A stretch of DNA of 64,000 nt from Pempheris klunzingeri (taxonomy: Eukaryota > Chordata > Actinopteri > Acropomatiformes > Pempheridae): the NCBI RefSeq assembly GCF_042242105.1, contig NC_092019.1, positions 14,200,328 to 14,264,327 of the forward strand. The letters are read 5' to 3'. Under the pieces are notes generated by a model, which did not search any database, was not told the origin of the DNA, and worked only from the letters and a program-made list of their open reading frames with translations. The translations under genes and the position numbers were made by a program. Positions 38,301 to 50,300 of this stretch are shown here, piece by piece (position 1 is the stretch's first letter; every line of letters starts with the position of its first letter).

Positions 38301-41300
38301 ACAAACATTCAGAGAACTTCAGGTTCTGCACTGTTGTAGATAACGGATATCATTCTACTTTGTTTTATCATAAAACAATATCAAACTCAACGACCACCAC
38401 CATAGCGTGCCAGTTATAACTTATCCTATGAAGCATCCATAACTAAAGACATAATGACTGATTGATAATGCAGTATGTCAAAGCTGTAATCACATTTTAT
38501 TAAAGTGTGTATACATTAACTCTGAAATAGCAGTTTGACAAAAGAAAAGAATTTCAAGGTCCACCTCCATAGATTTCTTCCAGCACTTTCAGCTACATCT
38601 TGTAGCATTTCTCAGCTCAATTGTCATGATAGAGGGGTGATTAAAAAATACTGATATATAAAATGAAATGAAAATAATTATAACAATCAATATGAAAAAT
38701 AAAAATGTAAAATATGAGGGTATGTTTTGTGTGATTAAAACAGTGTTATATTTATGCAGTCATTGATTATCTGTCTTCACTGGAGAAGTTGTTGTAATTG
38801 TTGACGAACACATTCAAATTAAAACTCTTTACATTTGCTTACATTGTACGTACATTGTGTTCAAACCCTTCATCTGATGTTACGTTTCTGTTTGTAAACG
38901 CTAAATGAGGATGGGGAGGGTTAAAATGAAAGTTTTATCATATTTATTTATGTTATGTTTTTGAAACAAAATGCTTCATCAATCAAATAGAAACAAATGT
39001 GATGTTTATGAAACTATGCAAAGACTCATAACACTCATGACTCATAACACACAAGACACACATAACAGCTTAACTTAAGAACTTAAGTCTCCTTTACCAC
39101 TTCAACTACTGAATGTTTAAAACTGAGAAACCTAAAGAGTTATTAATAATGACATAAAACAAAAAAATAAAAAGCACCATCTCTGTCACAGACTTCTTTT
39201 TGACTGTTACTGGAACAAAAGAGAAAGGTGAGATCGCCATACTTGATTTTGTTTGTGGTGGACCTGATCCTGCTGGCTGCAGCCCCATGATTGGAGTAAT
39301 GGCTACTGACATAGAGCACTACACTGAAAAGAACCCTTGGACAACTGCAACTGTACAATATGACACCACTGAAGAAAACAGCTCTTGAATCTTGAAGATA
39401 ATTTCACACATTTCATTAATTTCACGTGTGCTATTTCAGAGCATGCTTCATTTTAAGTTTCCACTTGTTCCTGTAGCCATGAAGTCACAACAGGAGTTTG
39501 TGGCTGAGTATTTGAGCTACAATGGAAAGTTGAGGCATCTTAGGAGTTTTTGGATGCACTTTAAACGAGCACACTTCATGTAATACAATGGATGAATAAC
39601 GATGATGGTGATGATGAATGAAAAATATTTGTCAAAACAACCACATGAGATATGGATGACGAAAATCACATTTAGAAACTGCTACAGCGGTGGAAGCTCT
39701 GCGGGGAAAATCCCCCTTAGTGACCACAAAAGCGTGTGTGGACCCAAAGGCCTATCCACACTCATGGCCACATCAATAACTCACATGTACAGACAAGGCC
39801 TGGGCTAAGCTTAAACTACTGACAGCAGTCCTGTCATAGTCACTGGCTGCAGCCATCCAAACACTCAGACTGCTCCGTCTACAGGCGGTGACATCATTTA
39901 TACAACTGCCACCAAATCCCTGCCCGTAAGAACACTGATTCCCAGCTGCAGGGTGCAGCTACACCCACATGCATACAGTGACTATTCAGTCCCTACAGCT
40001 TACAAAACAGTGTTCACCACCTGAAAACAGCCTGTATCAGGGGAATCAATAATTCTCCAGTTATCAGTATCATCAAGATGAATGCCAGTCAATGAAGCTC
40101 CATTTCCTTGAGCATTTAGAAATTAGTGCAAACAAGAAGCATTTAGGTTGGCTGTCTTCAACAGGTTAATGTGATCAATTGACCACATCATAGCCTGGAT
40201 TACCGTAATAGTGAGTAGTGAGCGAGTGATGGCCAAATGGGGTGGGTGGTGTACCAGAGCAAACGGTCCCCCACCTGAATAAATACCTGTATTTTTCCAG
40301 ACCCAAATATGTGCATTTACGCTCCAGACATTTTAGATTGCTCCACACACACAGGACCATTACCATCCCGACTGTGTGTCATTCCTGTCTAACATCCCAA
40401 TTTATCACAATCACACTCATTTAACAGCACGTATGACATCTGAGCAACACTGCAAATCCAAACATTTCCACATGGGAAAAGTCATGAGAGTACAATGAGG
40501 TATGCAGTAGAGCTGCGCGCTACATCAACACAGTTTCCCTCCGCGTTTAGATGAAATAACAGTCATGCGGCAATGGCTGTGACACACTGTTGATTTTGTA
40601 CATAAAACTGGTTTGCTGGATTTTTATTCAGTATGATGATTGTCTGGTGAGTTTGTTTTGCACCGTAGATGTAGAATAAGATTTTCAGAGGAAAAAGGAA
40701 AAAGAATTTAAACATCTCTGAATGCTCACATCTCTTTAAGAACTTAGAATTCGCTCATCCCCATTGCATATTATGAGATATCCAAATATGAACCGCATTA
40801 CAATGTTGTCTTGAGCATTTATTAATATGGTATTACATTCTACTGTGCAACCTGCATATATTCATACATTACTATGCCCAAGACCATCGTAGCCTTGTGC
40901 ATGCTATAAACAGTATGGGAATGATGCTGATGACTCTAGCTGATATTCTCTTTAGGAAAGTTAAGTGCAGTCTAACAACTAACAGCCCTCGACAAAGATA
41001 AAATCAGTTTTTCTTCATGTCTGTCTTCATTCAAGATAAGGTAATTACACAGAGGTACTTGTGACAGTCAATAACTGGCAGAGGTCAGGACACACCACAG
41101 TTTTCTAGAGAAGAAAGGCTCCTTTGAAGTTTGTACAAGGTTGCATTGCTGCGCCTGTCTGTTAGCAATGCTCACCTGCAACAGAGCAGGAGGAGGGTGA
41201 TCACTGTGCCCTTCACCGCCACACACACCAACACACAACCTGCTTGTCCAGTGGGAGGAAAAACAAGACTAACGCCTGACAGCACCTCCTCTGCGGATTA

Positions 41301-44300
41301 ACTCAGCTTTGTGCTGACTCCGCTAGTAAAGAAGGACGTTTTAGACTGACTGGGATAAAATAGCCACTAGTAATAAATGTAATAATTTTGTTTCTTGTTA
41401 GAAAAACATATCTATTGTCTTTTAAAATACCACTGATGGATGTGTACATGTTGAACATTACTAATGTGCATTACAGTATCAATAAGGATGAAAGATTAGT
41501 TGATTAGTCAACCAACAGAAAATTCTTTGTCAACAGTTGTTATAACCCAAATAATTCTTTATGGTATTTTTTGAGAAAAGTCAACTCAATTTGCTGGTTC
41601 TGTCCTCTTCAATGTAAATATGACTACTTGTTTATTTCTTATTTTTTAATGATAAATCATTTTTATTTTGGTTTTGAACTACATTTCGAGGATGTTGTAT
41701 TGGATTCTGGAATCTTGTGGTAGGTTTCACCATTTGCAGACATTTAATAGACCAAAAACATTTCTGCCCTGATAAAGACCCTGCAAGGTTGAAACCAGTC
41801 AGCATTTTTCAACAAATATGCAGACTAAATTAAGGTTTTTTATAGAACTTTTTTCTTTGCTCTGCCTGTTCCCTGGACTTACTACAAGTGACATTAGCCG
41901 ACTGCTTGGCCTTCTCGGTCGTATTTGACTAATGAATCAATAATGAAAATAAACTTTCATGAAGGATTTCCATTATCAATATTTATAACAAAAGCTTTCT
42001 GACTGAGGTCTTACAAAACTTGCTTTTTGTCTTTTTGGTTATCTTCTGCTTTCTGTGTTTACATCTGTTTGCCTATGAATACATTATGCACCAGACTGTA
42101 CAGTGGATTAGTGGATTCATGTTCACAGTGTTTGTGTGTGAGAAAGTGCATGTGCCAGTGTGTGAATGTTCATGAGGCTGTGAGTGAACATGTGTGTGTG
42201 TGTGTGTGTGTATGTATGTGAGTGAATAATGACAGGCTGTGGCTCCACTGAGGGGATTGATAATAGCCTGGGCTGTGGGCCCCAGGGGAGAGCAGGTAGA
42301 CACTCTGCAGTCCTGACCCTGCACTCTCACATTACTGAGTGCCTTGCTTTCAGCCCAGCTCTCCTCCACAATCCCCGCCCAAGAACCACCACTGCACCAC
42401 CCCAACACTCCCCCACACCTTCACTCCACCATGACATCACTGCTAGACCTTCTTCTTCCCTCTCTGAGTCTCTTTTTTTGCTTTTTATCTCTTGTTCCAT
42501 AGTCTATTTCTCTAAGTTATCCTGCTATTTTTCTCTCTGATGGAGCAGAACTGACAACCGTTCTTTGTCCCGTTAATCCTCTATAACTCTCTTCTCAACC
42601 CCTCGTGGTGCCCACACCTCAACTCAAGCCCCTTTGGACTTGCTTGCTCTAACCTACAAATCCTGCAGTCTGAACACACACTAATCTTTACTGTTCCAAT
42701 CCCCACAGTCCCAACTCCGGCTCAAGTACTGGGGACTTAAACACAAGGGGCTTGGCTCCCATCCAAGGAGAGCAAGAGAGGGAGAGAGAGGGAGAGAGAG
42801 GTGCAGTCAGTCCACTGACTCATATCCTTCCCTTTCTGACTCCGCTCCAGCAATGATGTAATGCTCTTGGCTTTTCGCCCTCCCCCCACCCTGTGCCTGC
42901 CCACCCTCAGATTTCGTCCCTCCCTCCTCTCCTCCTCTCGCTTTTCCCTGTCTTTCCCTCCTCGACTCGTCCAACATTGCTGCGCTCACTCCTCGCTGGG
43001 TGAAGTCACTGTGAGCTCTGGGTAGACACAGCAGCTAAAAACTTTCGAACGTAACCAAAACAGCCCAGGGCCAAGTTCCAGACGTTCAGGAGACGGTGGT
43101 GCAGTCGCCATGGGAACGGGGGTAAACAGAGGGAGAAACAAGGGCCTCAAACAGCTTGCAGCTGCCTGGCTCTCTGAGTAAACACTACACAGGACCTGCC
43201 CCTGATTTACTGCCTTTAATCACTGGTGGGAGGAGAGTGCCATGGGGTTTGGACTGAGGAAATAATACGAATCTGATCAAATAAATCAGCCCTAATGGGT
43301 TACGACACAGGCTGACTTTTATTAGCGGGCTAGAGGAGGGATGGATGCAGGGAGGGTGCTGTATTGGGATTGGTCTGGGATGGGGTGTCCTCACATTAGG
43401 GAGCCTCAAGCTGAGTTAAGCCATGCCAAAGCACAGTTGAGAAATGGTGGTAGATGATACTCTGGAGCAAATTAGCGTGTGTGTTGCTGCATTTATTCAC
43501 CAAACATGATATCGTTTTGATTCCTTAGATGCCATTGGCTGAGGACGGCAAAGATGGGTTGTCTTTCTTTTTCAACGAAAGTAAAACGCATGTCAGTACA
43601 TTCCTATCAATCAGAAAAGACTCTTAAGCAACAACTGTGTCGTCTTGTTACAAGCTACTCCGTCATCTGTCAGCAGCACCTTGGTGTTGTAACATTTGGC
43701 ATACACCTCTTTTTCTGTCTTCATCTATTAAAATGAATATTTATTGGCATGTTTGCCTCTCTCCTCCTTCACCAACTTCCTCTTCCTCTCATCCAACCAC
43801 CTGATTCCTGTCTTCCACTGTCAGTCTCATCCCTCTGTCTTTCTATTCAGTTTTCCATTTTCACTTTTCCTTTCGTAATTGCTGTGCATTTCTTGCCACA
43901 CCTTCATTCCTCTGATCCCATTTTGTCCATACTTCCATCCAAACATGATCTGTCTTTTCCTGTCCTCGTGTAGACATGTCTTTCATCCTCTCCTCTACCC
44001 GGCTAGCCACCATCCTGGTAGAAAACCCGTGCCCTTCCATCTGATGCTTCTCTTCTTTCCCTCTCCTCCACCCTCCTGATCCTTCATTTCCTCTCCTCCA
44101 TCTACCTCCTATCCCCCTCTTCCTCTCCTCCATCCACCTCTGATCCCTTTCTTCCTCTCCTCTGTCCACCTCTGATCCCCCTTTTCCACACTTCCCTGCG
44201 TTGTGATCCCTGTGCTCCCCAGAGCTGTGAGGCATGTCCCTGTGTGTGAGTTGCTTGTGCAGGAGCCTGCATGTGTGGTGGCCCCGGGGCAGGGATGACA

Positions 44301-47300
44301 CAGCCCCGCTGGAATGAGAGGGAACAGAGTCTGGGCGTTCCTCTACAAACGCACTATTAAACCCACTGCAGTACACAATGAGCTCATCTTAATTCAGGTC
44401 AGATGTACATCCTGCATTCCCTCTCTTTCTTTTTCTCTCCTTCCTTTTGATTACACTGTATACCTTTGTTTTTCTTTACCTTTGTTTATTTGTTATTTGC
44501 TACTATATATGTGCATTAGCTGTACGGTTTGTACACGGTTAAGACTGTCGCCCATATTTGCCTGTGGAGAAGGGCATTTGTCAAGTCGGAGCATGAGGGC
44601 ACCTCAGGCATTCTGCAGAGGTCCCGTGCTCCTGCACTCAGGACCGACCCCTCTCCTTATCACCACTTTCTGAATACAATCTAATCATAAACAATAATAA
44701 AGGACGTTTTGTTTAAATTGTGCAGTTCATGAGGTCAAAGTTTGTCCATGGAAAGCCCATAACTCTCTGCAGAGGTGTGGAGACTTTCTCTGTTTTGGCA
44801 CAATGGGTGTTGAAATCAGCACAGTTGTTTTATCACACGCATGGGGGAAAGTGTTGTGCAATCTATAAAAAATGTGATATGCAGTGCATCCTGGAATCAA
44901 AATCAGCAAATCTAATAGTATCACTAAGTAACCATCAATTAACTGAACTGTATCAGCAAATGTACTATGAGTGAACAGCTGAGAGAACTACTGAATATCA
45001 CATCAGGATCAAGACATACTACATGTATGCACAGATTGCATTTGCACATGAATTGCATTTTGTTGGTTTTCAAGATGTGACTATTAGCTTTAAGTTGTTT
45101 TGAAAGTGCAGCCATTATCAAGAACTCATATCTGACTGGACTAATGTGATCATGATCTATATCAAGAACAAAGAGATGTATGTGGCTTTGCAAAAAAGAT
45201 AATTTGAAACAAATGGTCCTACTTTTGCAATCAGCATAACACCAGATATTATTGAGAAAACACAGGAAGCTTGGGCTTTGCATGAAACTCTATTGTTAAG
45301 AGGCCTGCAGAACAACATCTATTCGCATCACTTCCCTTACAGGCAAAAGCAAGGAACTCGTGTACTTGGTGGCTTTGAGGTGTGAAGAATTGCGTATTTA
45401 AAGCAGCATGGGAAACAAAACAGCAATTTTACTTGCTTTGCACAGTGGTGTGGCAGCCAGAAGTAAAGTTTCACACTTGATAACCAGAGTGGGCGATCAC
45501 CACCAAGACGCATTTAAGTTTAGAGATGAATCCTCCAGGTAGAAAAATGACTCACAGCATACATGCACAACTGCAAGTGAGTAAGGACTACTACTGTGAA
45601 GTAAGATAAACTGTTCAGGTCACATTTACACAAGAATAAAATGACAAAAACCTCTTGAAACTTTGACATGAGAAGTCCAAACCAAAACCAAAGCTGAAAT
45701 CAACAGTCAGCCACATTTAACAAAAACACCAGTTTCATATACAGCCAAGCTTGGCTAGATATATTTATTGGTGGTATTTACATACCACATTGTAAATTGA
45801 TGATCAGGATATTTTACCACATCTGTAGTGTAGTCATTTCTCACTTAACCCGGCTGCATTCAGGTTGATTGTGCTATGTTATGGAAACAACTGGACTGAA
45901 TTCCTTTACCGCTCCAGAATAGAAGAATGTCATTTTTAATACCTCGTGCCCACACCCATACCCGTACATCTCTTCTTACGAGTCAAAAGGTTGAGGTTTC
46001 CACAGAATGTTGTATCTCACATGGTTGACTAGTAATGTCCAACGCATTTAACTCTGACATAACTCAGCACCAGATGTTTATAATTGAAATGCAGAAAGCA
46101 TTCAAGTCTGTTGGACACCGCTTCCCTTTGTATGATAATGATAGCCGTGACATTAAGATCTGCTGGCTGTTTCTTATGCCTGGTTTTAACACTGGTTTGT
46201 GTCAGTGCAGCTCCCCAAAGACCTTGTTTAGGGACTCAGAGCTGAAGGAGAGAGAAAAAAGCAAGAGAGCGAGAGAGAGAGAGGTCCTCAGGTTTCACAG
46301 CTGCAGGCCCAGCTCAACCCTAAAGTAAATGGACTTGAGGAAAGCCAATCCTAATTGATTCCAAGCCTCAAAGCTCTTTAGTAAACATTGTGGAGCAATG
46401 AAAATGACTTGTTATCCTAATTCATTGGATGCTCACGCTGTGCGTTCAGCAGAGCCGAGAATGAAGGAAGCAGATGGACGTGAGATTAAACTGATTTTGT
46501 TTGGTGATATCTTCTGATTTGGATATATACTCACCACAAAGCTCTATAAAGTGTGTGAAGATTAAAAGCTTAATAGGCCTGCAATGATCACTTACACAAA
46601 CCTCTCCATCCATTCTTGACATGGTAACTGTTTTGTAATTGTCTCTCATGTTATTATGATTAAAACTAAGCATAAGCATTTGCACAGCAAAGAACTTATG
46701 CACTGTGGATTAAAGACAACAAGTTTTACATGAATATCTTCTCTTCACAAAAGGGAAATCAAAGCATAGCGTAGAATACAGTTGGAGTGGCTTAATAGGA
46801 CAGCAGGATAATTAGAACAGGCATCATGGGGAGCCCTGATCTGACCTTCACTAGAGTTCCTACCTCTCAATCTGGACAGTGCACAGCTAGCCTATGAAGT
46901 CAACACAGCTTGTTCTGCGTGTAGGAAGTTCATGTGCAGCCTTTGGTTGGCCCTAGTGGCTTCCTGTGGAAGCATTGCTTCTCAGTGTAGGGGTTTCCTC
47001 TTGCCATTTTCCTGCTGATGTGAACATTTTCAGATCATTTTTCTCTTGTGTGAATCTATTCATTCAAATCATGTGTTAGGATCCCACTGTCCTAGTAACT
47101 AAGTGATGGGGAAAGCCTCAAATAATGTGGTACAGATAACTGTAGCTGAGACTTGCATGACATTCTGTGGCTGAAAACCAACACCACATGGCATACCAGC
47201 TTTAATTTTCAAGTGACGTGTTTTTGTGTGTGTGCAGGCAGTAAAACCACCAGTCTCTCAACAAATCAGTGAGAGATTTGTGCTCATAAAGCACTTTGAA

Positions 47301-50300
47301 GAGGAGTGAAGTGGTGAGTCTGTGCTTCAGCGAGGTGCAGAGTTTTTAATGACAGGTAAACTCAGGTGAAGCAGCTCCAAAGTCTCTGTTACTGGCAGTG
47401 ATTGCTGCTCCTCCAAGGGGATGAAATTCCAACCCTGTGCTCGACAAAGAGCCTGACGGGGTGTCAGTCAGGCTTAGTGATGGGCCTCCCATCCAATATT
47501 CACTAGCTCCTCAAGCTGTAAATCTACACAGGACAACCTTGACACAGCACATGCATAACACTGAGCCATCTCAATGTCTAACTTGCTTGCCACGGGTCTG
47601 GTTTACAGTAACAAAGCCCTGGCACAAGTTTGAAGGTGGTTGGGGTTAAGGGACAAGGAATGAATGAGGTCAGTTGAGTGTCTGTCCTTGATAAGGAAGA
47701 AAGTGTGTATAAATGTTTGTGTGAGATGACTAAGTCACTAATATATAAAGACAAATAGAGGGAAATACATTACCCAAAAAGGCTGATAGCCCCATGATGG
47801 TTTGTGGAGTTTATAAAATCATACAGCCTCACTACTTACATTATGCAGCTACGGGTCATCAGCACAGAGTCTGATTATGACTGTGATTAAAAATGCTTTA
47901 GACTCTCTGAACTATTGCTTGACCACTAAACACAGCAGGCAAATAATGAAGCAGCACCGCACACATCTCGCTGTTCGCGTATAGTCTATTTCTGCTGTTA
48001 TTATACACCTGTAGCATGGCAGTGCAAAGGTATCAGAGAAACAGAGCCTTAAGGTTGTGGACATTCCCATATAGTGAAAGGAACTATTTTAGAGCATGAA
48101 ATGCTAAACCGTTGTAAAATCAGTCACGGCTAAGGATTCAACAATGACCTCATCTTGTCCTCTGGGACCCTCTTTGGCATGCTCTGCTGTGGGACAATGC
48201 TGAATGAACAGCAAAACATGAATCGCCGGCCCCACACACACTGCTCCATATGTAACAAAACACTGACATTACCTCAGAGACTACGGAGGGATGACAATCG
48301 GCACGCATACAAAGGGACCAGGCCGAGCCCAAGGCTGTCGCTATAACGGGGCCGTACTTGAGGTGAGAGGATACACTCCCATCACAGCACCACTGTGGTC
48401 ATTTTCAGTCTGTCAGCAGTTCTTAACAGTACCTCCTCTACTCGGTCACAAAGAAGAGACTCAAACAATTCAAAGAGATGCAAGGATAAAAACACAAAAA
48501 AAACTATCCCTCCCTGTCTTTCTGTTCCACATCTAATCAAACCTACATTCTTTGTAGCCATTACTTGACTTAATCTTTATTGTGTTGTGTCCCTTGCTTG
48601 GCCTACTCACCCTATCTGTCTGTTGGTGGATGGAGCCTGAGTGATGACGGAGCTGGACTGAGGAGAAGGCAAGGCCTGCTGGATCACTATGCTGGTATCA
48701 TGGTTGCCCATCCGTGAGTGGGAATGCTGGTGCTGGCCTTGGCCTGCCTGGCTGTGCAGTGCGATGTTCTGCAGCAAGGAAGGGTGAAGAGGAGCGTACA
48801 AGGTTAGGAATCTGTAAAGAAGCAAGTTGTATTTTCAGCAGAACTCAAGCAATCACGACTGTTTGGCCTTGGGCTGCATTCACGCAGCTTGAATGGGCAA
48901 CAAGGAACTATGTAAACTATCATTTTTCTGAGTTGAGTCGAGGAGACATTGAGAGTCTAATGAAGACCAGGTTTCCTTATTGTTATTTGCCCAGCAGGAC
49001 GGTTTGTTGGTTTTACCTCTGTTACATGTAAACAAAGTAACCTCGTACTGTACGTAACATTATATCTCCAATCTCAACTCACACAGCTTGGCATAAAACA
49101 AACAGCAAATTGAAGCAATTTGCATTGAGTCAAATGTGAATAAAGAAAGGAGAGTACAGTCACAAAATTTTAGAAACAGTTTACCTGACAATAAGTATTG
49201 ACTATACATATCATCATAGTTGAGGTAATTGGAAATGTAGTGTCTGTAAATTAATATGTGACTATTTCGTTGCTGTTTTCCTGAAGTTTCAAGCTTTCAC
49301 TCCATGTCTCTGCCTATTGTGTCCCAGGGAGTCTTGCTCTGACTCGCCTCCTGCTGACTTAGCAGAGACTCCCGTCATAAACCACACAGGCTGGGGAGGC
49401 TAGACGAGGCTGACCTGAGCACAGCCGAGCTCCGAAGCCAAACCACCAAGATGACAGCTTAGCTACAGCGTGCACTGCACATCTTTCCAGACATTAGATA
49501 AGCAGTCTGTCTTGTGGTGATTTGACTAGTACCTATGTTTCAGGTGAAGTTGTCTCAAGGCGGATCTATAATGCATAAATGATCATGTCTTTTGTCAAAT
49601 GTCAAAGCTTTGCAACTCTGCTCGCTTGTGAGGATGTCTGGTCAGGTTTTTTATTGCTGCCACCGAAGTTGTCTCAGGGGTCTGTCTTTACGTCTGGGAA
49701 GAAATAGGACTCCCTCCCTGAGAGATGGCAGGAGAGCTGTTTGAAGTTACAGGTGAAGAACCTGATCGCTTTTCTCCTCACCTGTGGCAGATGACAAATC
49801 TCCACCTGCTAGCCCTGTCTATCACTGTCAACAAGACTGATGGGGATCAGGGGGGGCGTGGTGTCTGGGGCACAACAAGGGCTGAATGTGCAACACATGA
49901 CTAAACTTTGGATGAAAAGGAAAAAGCATAGCATAAATACTGGAGGTGTAAACATACCTGTATACGGTATACCCGTTATCGGTTTTTTAACAAGTGAGCA
50001 GATTGCGGTTATATGAAGTGTAGGTGTTTCAAATCTATTAAAAGTGGGTTTATCAGCACATAGTATGTGGGCTGCTATTAGTGACATGATTGATGATAGC
50101 GCCAGATAACAGTTCATAACCACCCGACCCAACCCCTGTGGGTGGCTGTGGCTTTGGGTTCACAGAGGTGTTTTTTTTAGCCTGAGGGTTTGTTCTCTAC
50201 TCTGCAGTACCTGTTTACTGTCCTCTTCTTCCTGGGCCTTGCAAAACTCCTGCTCGATGGAACAGTCCAGTTCACTGAATAATCCCACCTCCTCACAGTT

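Larger units (their letters stand above)
38278..48610 (-). other. CREB5: CREB5 intron upstream of the PVPGSLSS exon
   Basis: A 10.3 kb intron with a TG microsatellite at 42191-42210, a pyrimidine-rich stretch at about 43750-44185 and otherwise unremarkable AT-rich DNA. No additional exon was recognised. A 171-residue minus-strand frame at 43861-44376 is produced by the pyrimidine tract. Confidence 0.75.

Noticed and set aside
43861..44376. 171-codon minus-strand open frame rich in Arg, Glu and Gly
   Set aside because: It is generated by the pyrimidine-rich tract and 32-bp minisatellite, in which stop codons are rare on the purine strand.
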